Assembly (NCBI GenBank): GCA_900143635.1
Contig: FREY01000005.1
Coordinates: 180,211 to 244,210 of the forward strand
DNA length: 64,000 nucleotides
From: Rhodobacteraceae bacterium Alg231-04
Lineage (GTDB): Bacteria; Pseudomonadota; Alphaproteobacteria; Rhodobacterales; Rhodobacteraceae
Direction: 5' to 3'
Shown: one piece after another, positions 42,329-50,997 of the stretch
Position numbering within the stretch: position 1 is the stretch's first letter
Layout of the letters: each line of letters opens with the position of its first letter
Notes under the pieces: generated by a model
What the model was told of the DNA's origin: nothing
Databases searched by the model: none
The model's input: only the letters and a program-made list of their open reading frames with translations
Made by a program: the position numbers and the translations under genes

Positions 42329-43270
42329 ATGAGCAAGATTGCCGTAGTGGGTACCGGATTGATTGGACAAGGTTGGGCAGCGGTGTTTGCCCAGGCCGGT
42401 TTCGAAGTGGCAATGTATGACGCGTCGCAGGAGGCGGCACAGAGTGCCTTAAAGGCGATGGCAAAACGTATTGACGACCTCGCAGAGTTTGATCTGATCG
42501 AACCCTCGGATGGGCCAAATGTTCTTAAGCGCATCACGATAGCCTCTAGTCTAGAAGACGCATTGGACCGAGCCATATACGTTCAGGAAAACGGGCCAGA
42601 AAACGTCGATATCAAAACAGAGATCACACAGGCACTGGATGCGCTTGCAGCCACAGATGTGCCCATCGGAAGTTCCACATCTGGGATTTCCGCTTCGCGT
42701 TATTGCGAACACATCCCAGGCAGGCATCGTTGTTTTGTCGTACATCCTATCAACCCGCCCCATCTGCATCCCGCGGTTGAAATTGTCCCTACGCCTTGGA
42801 CGGATCAAAATGCCATCTCAAGAGTGAATGAGCTGATGATCAAATGCGGGCGCGAAACCATCGTGCTGAGCGAGGAGATCGACGGGTTTGTTGTGAACCG
42901 TCTGCAAGGCGCGCTGTTGGAAGAGGCGTTCAAGCTGGTGGGCAGTGGCATCGTATCAGCCGAGGATCTGGACAAAGCCATTTGCGATGGGCTTGGGCTG
43001 CGCTGGTCCATCATGGGCCCCATGCAAACCATTCATCTGAACGCACCCGGAGGCGTCATCGACTACGTTGCGCGATATGGGAACATGTATCGGGGCTTTG
43101 GGATCGGCTCTTATGAAGGCGTCGACTGGGCCAGTGTCGCGAAGGACAAGCTTGCCGCCGAAATGGCCGAAAGAACGCCCGTCGCCAAAATTCCCGAAGC
43201 GCAGATCGCGCGGGACAGAAAGCTGATGGCCTTGTTGCGCCACAAAGCTCAATCCCGGGCCAACACCTGA
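42329..43270 (+). CDS. 3-hydroxyacyl-CoA dehydrogenase-like protein, L-gulonate 3-dehydrogenase (lambda-crystallin) type
   Basis: 313 residues. N-terminal Rossmann domain IAVVGTGLIGQGWAAVFAQA; then YVQENGPENVDIKTEITQAL, IGSSTSGISASRYCEHIPGR and CFVVHPINPPHLHPAVEIVP, which match the catalytic His/Glu region of L-gulonate 3-dehydrogenases more closely than fatty-acid enzymes. The C-terminal domain has DGFVVNRLQGALLEEAFKLV and GLGLRWSIMGPMQTIHLNAP. It oxidises a 3-hydroxy acid (free, not CoA-bound) with NAD+. AAGGAAG precedes the ATG. It is paired with BKACE, which acts on 3-keto acids. Confidence 0.88.
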   Translation: MSKIAVVGTGLIGQGWAAVFAQAGFEVAMYDASQEAAQSALKAMAKRIDDLAEFDLIEPSDGPNVLKRITIASSLEDALDRAIYVQENGPENVDIKTEITQALDALAATDVPIGSSTSGISASRYCEHIPGRHRCFVVHPINPPHLHPAVEIVPTPWTDQNAISRVNELMIKCGRETIVLSEEIDGFVVNRLQGALLEEAFKLVGSGIVSAEDLDKAICDGLGLRWSIMGPMQTIHLNAPGGVIDYVARYGNMYRGFGIGSYEGVDWASVAKDKLAAEMAERTPVAKIPEAQIARDRKLMALLRHKAQSRANT

Positions 43271-43333
43271 GAAAACTTTCGGCATGGGCAAGCTGTGCCG
43301 CCGTCTCAAAGGGACAAAAAGGATCGTAAAATC

Positions 43334-44860
43334 GTGATTTATCAGCAAATTCTCTCACTCAGCGGCGATGACAACATAGCGGTGGCGCTGCAACAGATCG
43401 AGCGCGACGCGGAGCTGTCGCAATCCGGCCTGATTGCCCGGGACCCGATCCCATCCGGCCATAAGATCGCCGTTTGCCCCATTGCTTCCGGTCAGGAGGT
43501 CATCAAATATGGCCGCGTCATCGGTGTCGCCACGCAAAACATTCAGCGCGGCGAGCATGTTCACGTCCACAACGTTGCAATGACGAGTTTCCAGCGCGAT
43601 GAGAACTATGGGCAGAACGCCGGGGACACCAACATTTTGCCCTTGTCCGAACGGGCGACCTTTCAGGGATATCGCCGGGCAAACGGCGAGATCGGAACCC
43701 GCAACTATGTGGGCATTGTCACATCGGTGAATTGCTCGGCCTCGGCGGCAAAGCTTTTGGCGCGCGAAGCCGAACGCGCGGGCCTGTTGGAAAAATATCC
43801 CGGCGTCGACGGGATTGTGCCGATTGTTCACGGGGCGGGCTGCTGTATCGGGACCGATGACGAAGCGTTCTGCAAGCTGCAACGGGCGATCTGGGGCTAT
43901 GCCACCCATCCGAATTTCGCTTCCGTCTTGATGCTGGGTCTGGGCTGCGAAGCCAACCAGATCCCGCTGATGCTGGAAGCCTATGGCCGGCCACAGGATG
44001 AAAGTTTCCAGTATTACACGCTGCAAAGCGTCGGCGGCACACGCAAATCGATCGAGAAAGGCCTGCAGTGGCTTGAAACCGCCCTGGAAGCGGCGTCAAA
44101 GGCGAAACGCGAGACCGTAGATGCGTCTCATCTGAGCGTCGCGCTGCAATGTGGCGGCTCGGACGGCTATTCCGGCATCACGGCCAATCCGGCTCTTGGC
44201 TATGCCGTCGATCTTCTGGTCAAGAACGGCGGGACCGCGGCTCTGGCGGAAACGCCGGAGATCTATGGCGCCGAGCATCTTCTGACCGATCGCGCGGCCT
44301 CACCCGAGGTCGGCCAAAAGCTGGTCGATCTTCTGGAATGGTGGGAAGACTACTCTGCCAAGCATGGCTCTGAAATGAACAACAACCCGACACCGGGCAA
44401 CAAGGCGGGTGGCCTGACAACGATCCTGGAAAAATCCCTCGGCGCGGTGGCCAAGGCGGGCAGCACGAATTTGAACGGGGTCTATGGCTACGGCGAAAAG
44501 ATCACCGAAAAGGGTTTGGTCTTTGTAGACAGCCCCGGCTACGACCCGGTCTCGATCACCGGAGAGGTCGCCTCGGGCTGCAACATTATCTGCTTCACCA
44601 CCGGGCGCGGCTCCTGCTATGGCAATAAGCCGGTTCCGTCGATCAAGATCGCCTCCAACAGCGCGATGTTTGACCGGATGCAGGAGGATATGGATATCAA
44701 CTGCGGCACGATTGCCGATGGCAGCGAAACCGTGGCTGAGGCCGGTGAACGGATTTTCAACGCAATCCTGAAGTCAGCCTCGGGGCAAAAAACGCTTTCC
44801 GAGGAGCTGGATGTCGGCGACGCGGAGTTCGCGCCCTGGCAGACCTACGCTCAGATGTAG
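43334..44860 (+). CDS. UxaA family hydrolyase (altronate/galactarate dehydratase-like)
   Basis: 508 residues with the two fused parts of the family: an N-terminal SAF domain (DDNIAVALQQIERDAE, then PIPSGHKIAVCPIASGQEV and VIGVATQNIQRGEHVHVHNV) and the C-terminal catalytic part with FQGYRRANGEIGTRNYVGIV, IVHGAGCCIGTDDEAF, LQCGGSDGYSGITANPALG and ICFTTGRGSCYGNKPVPSIK. Members dehydrate sugar acids such as altronate or galactarate using Fe2+; some act on sulfolactate. GTG at 43334 with AAGGA upstream fits better than the frame opening at 43295. Exact substrate unknown. Confidence 0.92.
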   Translation: MIYQQILSLSGDDNIAVALQQIERDAELSQSGLIARDPIPSGHKIAVCPIASGQEVIKYGRVIGVATQNIQRGEHVHVHNVAMTSFQRDENYGQNAGDTNILPLSERATFQGYRRANGEIGTRNYVGIVTSVNCSASAAKLLAREAERAGLLEKYPGVDGIVPIVHGAGCCIGTDDEAFCKLQRAIWGYATHPNFASVLMLGLGCEANQIPLMLEAYGRPQDESFQYYTLQSVGGTRKSIEKGLQWLETALEAASKAKRETVDASHLSVALQCGGSDGYSGITANPALGYAVDLLVKNGGTAALAETPEIYGAEHLLTDRAASPEVGQKLVDLLEWWEDYSAKHGSEMNNNPTPGNKAGGLTTILEKSLGAVAKAGSTNLNGVYGYGEKITEKGLVFVDSPGYDPVSITGEVASGCNIICFTTGRGSCYGNKPVPSIKIASNSAMFDRMQEDMDINCGTIADGSETVAEAGERIFNAILKSASGQKTLSEELDVGDAEFAPWQTYAQM

Positions 44861-44877
44861 ACCAAAACTTCGCAGCA

Positions 44878-44901
44878 GCGCCCGAGCAGAAAATCGGGCG
44901 C
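44878..44901 (+). other. Intercistronic hairpin after the UxaA-type gene
   Basis: GCGCCCGA-(8)-TCGGGCGC, an eight-pair stem in the 76-base gap before the hexapeptide-repeat gene. No T tract follows, so RNA processing or stability is more likely than termination. Confidence 0.5.
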
Positions 44902-44936
44902 GAGCAGTGCCAATGGAAAATTGAGAAGGAAACCCA

Positions 44937-45452
44937 GTGATTTACAGTTTGGGAGAGATCACGCCGAAAATCGCGGAAGATGTGTTCGTCGCCCCCGGAT
45001 CGTTCGTTGTCGGAAACGTCGAGGTCGCGTCCGGCGCCAGCATCTGGTTCGGGGTTGTCATCCGCGGAGACAATGAACCGATGTTGATCGGCGAGGGAAG
45101 CAATATTCAGGACAACTGCGTTCTCCATTCCGACCCCGGGTTTCCGCTGTCGATTGGACGCGATTGCACGATCGGGCACAGCGCCATTGTTCATGGCTGC
45201 ACGATCGGCGAGGGGTCGCTGATTGGCATGGGCGCCACTGTACTGAACGGAGCAGTTATTGGCCAAAACTGCCTGATCGGAGCCGGCGCGCTAGTCACTG
45301 AGAATACGAGTATTCCCGATAATTCTATGGTTGTTGGGTCTCCTGCGCGTGTCAAACGGGAATTAAGCAAGGAGCAGATCGAGGGTCTTCACCTAAGCGC
45401 ACTGCACTATCAAGCGAATTCAAAGCGGTTTGCCCAAGAGCTTTCCAGCTAG
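44937..45452 (+). CDS. Gamma carbonic anhydrase family (left-handed beta-helix) protein
   Basis: 171 residues of hexapeptide repeats ending in a C-terminal helix. The repeats start at VFVAPGSFVVGNVEVASGAS, and metal-binding His positions are in NCVLHSDPGF and IGHSAIVHGCTIGEGSLIGM, as in YrdA/CaiE-like gamma-CA homologues. GTG at 44937 follows AAGGAA. Proteins like this occur in carnitine and sugar-acid clusters with unclear roles, so a pathway-specific job is possible. It ends 22 bp before the kinase start. Confidence 0.9.
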   Translation: MIYSLGEITPKIAEDVFVAPGSFVVGNVEVASGASIWFGVVIRGDNEPMLIGEGSNIQDNCVLHSDPGFPLSIGRDCTIGHSAIVHGCTIGEGSLIGMGATVLNGAVIGQNCLIGAGALVTENTSIPDNSMVVGSPARVKRELSKEQIEGLHLSALHYQANSKRFAQELSS

Positions 45453-45474
45453 TTTTCCCAAGTTCGAGATCGAC

Positions 45475-46611
45475 ATGACTATTGCCCACAGAAATACGCT
45501 TTTGAACCTTTTCCGCACAGCCGTTTCTTCCGTGAAGGGTGACATCAGCGTGCGCAATTGGGTGTCGCGCCATGATGTTAAACCTCCGACGCATATTGTT
45601 GCCGTTGGAAAAGCCGCCACCGCCATGTTCGAGGGCCTGCCGAACGACTGGCGCAACACGACACCCACCTATCTTGCCACCAAGACCGACCATCTGGGCA
45701 ACGGGGAGTTCGGTAGCAACGTCGAGGCATTCGAAACCAGCCACCCGATACCGGATCAGTCTTCCTTGAAGGCGGGCAAAGGCCTGCTGGACTTTGTGGC
45801 CGGATGCCCGACTGGCAGTCGTTTGATGATGCTTGTGTCGGGCGGCGCCTCGTCGCTTGTCGAGCATCTGAAACCAGGTGTTAGCAGCGCTGATCTTGTG
45901 GCTCTGACGAAAGCTGCTCTGGCTGAAGGTGCAGATATCGGAGAAATAAACCAGCGTCGACAGGCCATCTCCGCAGTCAAGGGAGGTGGGGCGTTGGCGT
46001 CGTTCAAGGGTCAACACGTCGATGTCCTTGCCATTTCGGACGTCGCTGGGGACAGTATATCGGTTATCGGTTCCGGGATTGGCGCACCGCCCGAGCACAC
46101 CGGTTTTACCTATAAATGCAGCGTTGTCGCCTCGAACGTTGTGGCTCGCGACGCAATGGTACAAGCCGCGAATTCACTCGGAATCAAAACGATCACCAAC
46201 CAAGAGAACATGTACGCGGACGTGCTTGAGGTTGCGGCTCGGATCGCGCAGGAGATCATGGAAGGGCCAGAGGGTTTGTACGTCTATGGCGGCGAGCCGA
46301 CGGTTGTTCTCCCTAAGAATCCCGGCCGGGGCGGCCGCAACCAGGCACTCGCGCTGGAGCTCGCTCGGTACATCATAGGCCGAAATGACATCGTTGGGCT
46401 GGTCGCAGGCACCGATGGAACCGACGGGCCCACACACGCGGCAGGTGCCTTTCTAGACGGGGTGACATACAAGAAAATGCCGGGCGCGGAGAAAGCTCAG
46501 AAACGCGCTGGTTCAGGTGAACACCTTTCCCGAACCGGAGATGCGGTCATTACTGGACCAACCGGCACCAATGTGATGGATTTGGCAATTTTCCTGAAAA
46601 AGCCCAGTTGA
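45475..46611 (+). CDS. Glycerate 2-kinase (GckA/TtuD, DUF4147/MOFRL family)
   Basis: 378 residues. Recognisable are VAVGKAATAMFEGLPNDW, METSHP-like AFETSHPIPDQSSLKAGKGL, LMMLVSGGASSLVEHLKPGV, and the C-terminal MOFRL part GGEPTVVLPKNPGRGGRNQA, then VAGTDGTDGPTHAAGAFLDG. It phosphorylates D-glycerate, probably at C2, feeding 2-phosphoglycerate into lower glycolysis. The ATG at 45475 is preferred; the frame opens at a TTG at 45430 inside the previous gene. Last gene of the cluster, it suggests that a three-carbon acid is one product of the pathway. Confidence 0.92.
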   Translation: MTIAHRNTLLNLFRTAVSSVKGDISVRNWVSRHDVKPPTHIVAVGKAATAMFEGLPNDWRNTTPTYLATKTDHLGNGEFGSNVEAFETSHPIPDQSSLKAGKGLLDFVAGCPTGSRLMMLVSGGASSLVEHLKPGVSSADLVALTKAALAEGADIGEINQRRQAISAVKGGGALASFKGQHVDVLAISDVAGDSISVIGSGIGAPPEHTGFTYKCSVVASNVVARDAMVQAANSLGIKTITNQENMYADVLEVAARIAQEIMEGPEGLYVYGGEPTVVLPKNPGRGGRNQALALELARYIIGRNDIVGLVAGTDGTDGPTHAAGAFLDGVTYKKMPGAEKAQKRAGSGEHLSRTGDAVITGPTGTNVMDLAIFLKKPS

Positions 46612-47082
46612 ACCGACCTCTCAGACTGTGGATCATCAAATCCGTACTATTGCACAGAACCTTTTTAAGTGAGCACAGGCGGCGCGGGCAAATGCCTGTT
46701 GCGTCCAAGACTTGGGCTTCGCCATCTAAGGCTCGCTAGGGTTGGCGGAATGTCTGGTTTCCTTGCCGCACGGCGGTGGCGGAGTTTACGCGCTTGCAGC
46801 ATTCGTCGAGCTGCGCGCGCTCGCAGCATAAATCTGACACTTCTCCTATGGGCTCACACCCCGGTTTCGCCGCCCGAAGCGCGAACGGCGGCCCTTGATT
46901 TGCGAACGGCCGGGCATTGAAAAACGTGATACAAGATCAAAGACTTGGCCCGCCCCTCCTATGACCGGTCTCGGTCAACCCGTTGCAACGGCATTGCCGC
47001 GCGAGCATTAGGCGGTTCTGAGCCCATAGAAGCGCTTGCTGCGTGCTGGTCGAACGGCAGCTCTATACGAACCTTTAACAGA
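46612..47082. other. Gene-poor spacer
   Basis: About 470 bases with no supported gene. The middle part (46740-46850) is repeat-like, with GCTTGCAGCATTCGTCG and CGCTCGCAGCATAAATCTG echoing the GCAGCAT and CTCGCAG motifs of the 173-bp units. A plus-strand frame at 46945-47547 is antisense to the Rrf2 gene and is rejected. Confidence 0.5.
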
Positions 47083-47487
47083 TCACGCACCGCGCACTTG
47101 GGAAATCGATGTTTCGCCAAGCTTCTGCACAAGGCTCAGCTCGATTTCCTCAAGGACACCGGAAACGCGTTTGTGCAAGGCATGCTCGAGGGAACAGGCT
47201 GGCGCGGCGCTGATCTCATCAGAAGCAACCAAACGTTCATCAAGCGCGAGGTAGACATCTGCAAGCGTGATGTCTTGCGGCTTGCGCGCCAACCGCCAAC
47301 CGCCTGCATGGCCCTTCTCAGAGGTCAGCAGGCCCGCCTCGCGCAGTTTTCCGAGCACGCGGCGTACCACAACTGGATTGGTACCCGCGTGATCTGCGAT
47401 ATCGGCAGACGTCCGCATACGATCCGGCTCTCCGGCCATATGGCCGAGGGTATGCAAGGCAAGCGACAGGCGAGAGTTTCGCTTCAT
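47083..47487 (-). CDS. Rrf2 family transcriptional regulator
   Basis: 134 residues with a winged helix (SRLSLALHTLGHMAGEPDRM, then SADIADHAGTNPVVVRRVLG and GLLTSEKGHAGGWRLARKP). The Fe-S Cys triad of IscR/NsrR is absent: only one Cys (APACSLEHAL) is present, so it is closer to the YwnA-type branch that may use single-Cys thiol chemistry. The ATG at 47487 after GGAGGG is preferred over 47517. Divergent from the CobW operon, its likely target. Confidence 0.92.
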   Translation of the reverse strand: MKRNSRLSLALHTLGHMAGEPDRMRTSADIADHAGTNPVVVRRVLGKLREAGLLTSEKGHAGGWRLARKPQDITLADVYLALDERLVASDEISAAPACSLEHALHKRVSGVLEEIELSLVQKLGETSISQVRGA

Positions 47488-47545
47488 ATGTGGATTCCCT
47501 CCAAACAGGCTATACACGTAACTTTTGCAGTTGCATTACTCAGGT

Positions 47546-47558
47546 AACTACGTAAGTT
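47546..47558. promoter_or_regulatory. Candidate operator in the Rrf2/CobW divergent region
   Basis: AACTACGTAAGTT contains the palindrome TACGTA flanked by AAC and GTT; a related GTAACTT lies about 30 bases to the left. It is 34 bases before the cobW-type start. I did not recognise a Zur box. Confidence 0.35.
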
Positions 47559-47591
47559 GCGAGAAAGTATTCATCAGCTTTGGAGCGGTTT

Positions 47592-48806
47592 ATGTCAGAC
47601 AAACGCCTTCCGGTCACGGTGCTTTCCGGCTTTCTCGGAGCAGGGAAGACGACCCTGCTTAATCGCGTTCTCAACAACCGCGACGGGCGGCGGGTCGCGG
47701 TGATCGTGAACGACATGTCTGAGGTCAATATCGATGCGGATCTGGTCCGGGCCGACACCGAGCTTAGTCGGACGGACGAGGCACTGGTGGAAATGTCGAA
47801 CGGTTGCATCTGCTGTACATTGCGAGATGACCTGCTTGATGAAGTGCGCCGTCTGGCAGGCGAAGGGCGCTTTGACTACCTATTGATTGAATCCACTGGC
47901 ATCTCCGAGCCGTTGCCCGTCGCGGCCACCTTCGATTTCCGCGATGATCTTGGGGAGAGCCTGTCAGATGTGGCCCGGCTCGATACGATGGTCACTGTGG
48001 TTGATGCCGTGAACCTTCTAAACGACTACACCAGCCACGACTTCCTGAGCGACCGAGGCGAGACGATGGGCGAAGAAGACGAACGCACCCTTGTGCATTT
48101 GCTGACGGACCAGATCGAGTTTGCCGATGTAGTGATCCTGAACAAGGCCAATGATGCCGGTCCCGACAAGGTAGACGCGGCGCGCAAGATCATCAGAAGT
48201 CTCAATGCGGATGCAGAGATCATCGAGACCAACCAATCGAGCGTTGCAGCAGAGAAGATCCTCGACACAGGGCTTTTTGATTTCAATCAGGCCCATGAAC
48301 ACCCGATGTGGGCAAAGGAACTCTACGGCTTTGCGGACCACGTGCCCGAGACCGAAGAATATGGCGTGACCTCCTATGTGTACCGCGCCAAGGCCCCGTT
48401 TATCCCCGAAAAAATCCTCTCCGTCCTGAACGGCGACATGCCCGGCGTCATCCGAGCCAAGGGGCATTTCTGGATCGCCACGCGGCCCGAGTGGGTTGCG
48501 GATTTTTCGCTAGCGGGATCGCTGTCGAGCGTCAAACCCATCGGAACATGGTGGGCGAACGTACCTCAGGATCGGTGGCCCGAGCATGTCGCAGCATCCG
48601 ATTACATCATGCAAAATTGGTCGGAACCTTGGGGCGACCGGCGGCAGGAGTTGGTCTTTATCGGCGCAGGCATTGACTGGCCCGTCCTTAAATCGAAATT
48701 GGATGCCTGCATTGTTCCTGCTGTCCTAGCAGACGGGCCAGACGCCTTGCCGCTTGACTTGCCGGATCCGTTTCCGGGATGGCGTCGCGTCGAGGATGCA
48801 GCGTGA
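47592..48806 (+). CDS. CobW/ZigA family GTP-binding metallochaperone
   Basis: 404 residues, cytosolic GTPase. Walker A is [15 protein letters not shown], followed by [14 protein letters not shown], the metal-binding CxCC motif in [30 protein letters not shown], and the NKxD-like LNKANDAG. The C-terminal CobW_C domain ([20 protein letters not shown], then [13 protein letters not shown]) completes it. Such GTPases deliver zinc or other metals to client enzymes under limitation. ATG at 47592 follows GGAG. It is followed by DUF1826 and DUF6525 genes with 4-bp overlaps, one tight operon. Confidence 0.93.
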   Translation: MSDKRLPVTVLSGFLGAGKTTLLNRVLNNRDGRRVAVIVNDMSEVNIDADLVRADTELSRTDEALVEMSNGCICCTLRDDLLDEVRRLAGEGRFDYLLIESTGISEPLPVAATFDFRDDLGESLSDVARLDTMVTVVDAVNLLNDYTSHDFLSDRGETMGEEDERTLVHLLTDQIEFADVVILNKANDAGPDKVDAARKIIRSLNADAEIIETNQSSVAAEKILDTGLFDFNQAHEHPMWAKELYGFADHVPETEEYGVTSYVYRAKAPFIPEKILSVLNGDMPGVIRAKGHFWIATRPEWVADFSLAGSLSSVKPIGTWWANVPQDRWPEHVAASDYIMQNWSEPWGDRRQELVFIGAGIDWPVLKSKLDACIVPAVLADGPDALPLDLPDPFPGWRRVEDAA

Positions 48807-49438
48807 ACTTTGCTAGTAAGACACTACAGTCTACGGCCATCGACGTCGGGATCACAGATGATCCAGCCACATTGAGCACGTTCTTGAACCCCGAATGTGC
48901 CGCTGCGATCTGGCGTCGGGAAACGCCAACAAAGGTCCAATCCTGGTTAGATGACGTTGACGCCGACGCCCTGCCTCGGGGTCGGGTCATACTTCCGCCG
49001 CAAGCCATCGGTCAAACGGTTCGGTACCTCTTTGACATGGTTGATTTGCCCGCCGGACCAGAACGTGACTGGCTACAGCAGGACATACTCGGACTGGCAG
49101 ACATGTTCTCAATCCTCACGCAGGCGAAGTACCTGCGCTTGCGTCTGGATGTCGTGACTACGAATGCTTGCCGCAAATTTCACATCGACGCGATCTCTGC
49201 GCGGCTCGTGTGCACGTATCGCGGCGCAGGGACCCAATACGGTATCTCAACCGATGGAGGCGAGCCCAAGCGTGTATTCACGGTTCAAACCGGGTCACCC
49301 ATCCTTTTGCGCGGATCCCTTTGGCCCGCTGTACCGTCGTCCAACTTGCTGCATCGCTCACCGCCAATCGAAGGGACGGGCGAAACCCGGTTGGTCCTCG
49401 TGCTCGACCCCGTGACCGATCCGGAAGGTGACAAGTGA
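48803..49438 (+). CDS. DUF1826 domain-containing protein
   Basis: 211 residues from a GTG that overlaps the CobW stop in GTGA. The middle has [20 protein letters not shown], and GAGTQYGIS follows; a His-x-Asp with a downstream Arg and an aromatic/Gly motif suggests a cupin-like metal site. The end ([18 protein letters not shown]) is strand-rich. DUF1826 genes often follow CobW GTPases in proteobacteria, which points to a metal-handling or metal-sparing enzyme, but no reaction is known to me. Confidence 0.88.
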   Translation: MNFASKTLQSTAIDVGITDDPATLSTFLNPECAAAIWRRETPTKVQSWLDDVDADALPRGRVILPPQAIGQTVRYLFDMVDLPAGPERDWLQQDILGLADMFSILTQAKYLRLRLDVVTTNACRKFHIDAISARLVCTYRGAGTQYGISTDGGEPKRVFTVQTGSPILLRGSLWPAVPSSNLLHRSPPIEGTGETRLVLVLDPVTDPEGDK

Positions 49439-49686
49439 ATCGCAATCTGGGACAAACCAGCCTGCGTCGCAAGCGCCGCTTTGGGGATCCCATGGCGACA
49501 TATGATGGACTGCCTTTCCCACTGCGGCAGTGGCTATCTCAGGCGGTTCTGCCTTGGTCACCCGCATCGGCACGGCGCATTTGGCTGAAATCCAGGGCCA
49601 AGGGTCTGTCTCCTGAGGAAGCGCTTCTAAGGCTTAGTCAGGCCGAAGCCAGAACATTGGCACGCGACAAATTTTCAATCGAATAG
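49435..49686 (+). CDS. DUF6525 family protein
   Basis: 83 residues, basic, no membrane segment. It starts with GTG overlapping the DUF1826 stop by 4 bp. RRFGDPMATYDGLPFPLRQW, SQAVLPWSPASARRIW and a final helix define a short conserved protein that, as far as I recall, accompanies CobW/DUF1826 in Rhodobacterales. Function unknown; the coupled overlap argues that it works with the metallochaperone. Confidence 0.8.
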   Translation: MNRNLGQTSLRRKRRFGDPMATYDGLPFPLRQWLSQAVLPWSPASARRIWLKSRAKGLSPEEALLRLSQAEARTLARDKFSIE

Positions 49687-49757
49687 TTTCAGATTCGCGC
49701 TGCTCATGCACCCAACATCGTGCAGACATTCGCTCAACCGCACCGAATGGCGGCTAT

Positions 49758-49912
49758 GTCCGCAACCTGTAGATTGCCGCATTCTACCTCGCTGCATCCC
49801 GAACGAATGGTCGCTCTTCACGCCGCACGGCGGCGCTGAAGGTGATGCGGTCGCGGCGATTTTCGTGCTGCGAGCGCACGCAGCGAGAAATGGCAATGGC
49901 TGCCCTGGGCTC
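49758..49912 (+). repeat. 155-bp direct repeat C, left copy
   Basis: Matches 62537-62691 without gaps and with only a few substitutions (for example CATCCCGAACGAATGG against CACCCCGACCGAAAGG). It lies 72 bases after the DUF6525 stop. No gene is visible in 49687-50403. Confidence 0.9.
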
Positions 49913-49994
49913 ACTGCCGACTTGCGGCGCTGCGGCAGCAGGGTTGCAGCGAAATCTCACCGGGACGCTTCCGCCAGATGGCTCCAGCCAGCCC
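49907..49994 (+). repeat. Degenerate A-type element joined to repeat C (left)
   Basis: Begins GGGCTCACTGCCGACTTGCG, includes GCGGCAGCAGGGTTGCAGCG, and ends CAGCCAGCCC, the layout of the 90-bp A elements but with many changes. It starts inside the last bases of repeat C. Confidence 0.6.
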
Positions 49995-50403
49995 AGAGCA
50001 GTCATTGGTTGGGGGCGTCGCCACCGGGATGCTGCAAATGCAAGAACTTGTGTCGATCTTCCCGAAAGCAGCCATTCGCGGGCTCGGGCGAGCGCTTTCC
50101 ATTGCTGCGGCCTACACCAAAGGCCGCAATGCGCAGATAGTGACCTTTGCAAACTCGGGACAGCCGAGCGCAGTTTTAACTCAGACCGGCCCTTACCGGA
50201 CCTTCACCGGTGTTTCCTATGCCGGGTTGCAGCTTCCGCGTTGCGGTCGTTCCTGCATCGCGCAGCATTTCCGAACAGGGGATGACGGCAGCGCGGACAA
50301 AGCCGCCTGACGCACCTGCAGCGCCGCAGGGCGGTAATCTTCGGCTTGCATTTATTTGCTTACAGCCAAAAAGTGTAAGCCAAAGTTTCAAGGGGTACGG
50401 AAA

Positions 50404-50919
50404 ATGGGTTTCATTGAAGCAATCAAAACATGCCTCAGCAAATATTTGGTTTTTGCGGGACGGGCAGCGCGTTCTGAATACTGGTGGTTTGTCTTGTTCA
50501 TGGTTCTGGTGAGTGTTGTTTTGGCAGTGCTCGATGCTTTGTTGTTTGGCGTCGATCCTGAGACCGGCGAAGGCGTGCAGGTCTTGACCCCAGTTTTCCA
50601 ACTCGCCGTTGTAGTTCCCATGCTTGCTGCAGGGTGGAGGCGGCTGCATGATATCGGGAGACCCGGATGGTATCTGCTACTGCCGACGGCACTCGGCGTC
50701 GTTACGATGATCATGCTGTTTAGCGGCGTGGCCATCTTTTCAGTTCTTGAGCAAGGCGCGGATGATCCCGAAGCCCTGAGGGGACCAGCGGCCATCCTCG
50801 GGATCACCGGGTTGGCGGTTGTCTCCGCTCTGCAACTCATTCTCTCTATTCTGATGATCTGGTGGTTGACCCGACCGTCACAGGAGGGAAGCAATGAATA
50901 TGGTCCTCCTGTGGTTTGA
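50404..50919 (+). CDS. DUF805 domain-containing membrane protein
   Basis: 171 residues. The DUF805 start FIEAIKTCLSKYLVFAGRAA with RSEYWWFVLFM is diagnostic, followed by membrane helices (VVLAVLDALLFGV, VFQLAVVVPMLAAGWRRLHD with the conserved RRLHDIGRPGWY loop, LLLPTALGVVTMIMLFSGVA, VVSALQLILSILMIWWL). The ATG at 50404 is preferred; upstream sequence is not family-like. Inner membrane; role unknown. Confidence 0.92.
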   Translation: MGFIEAIKTCLSKYLVFAGRAARSEYWWFVLFMVLVSVVLAVLDALLFGVDPETGEGVQVLTPVFQLAVVVPMLAAGWRRLHDIGRPGWYLLLPTALGVVTMIMLFSGVAIFSVLEQGADDPEALRGPAAILGITGLAVVSALQLILSILMIWWLTRPSQEGSNEYGPPVV

Positions 50920-50997
50920 GCCGAAGCCATATGGCAAATAATAAACTTCATCTGGCGTACCCCTCAATTAGCTACTGATACACTTCGGAGAAATCTT

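Noticed and set aside
46945..47547. 200-residue plus-strand frame over the Rrf2 gene
   Set aside because: Overlaps a well-supported regulator on the other strand and shows no family features.
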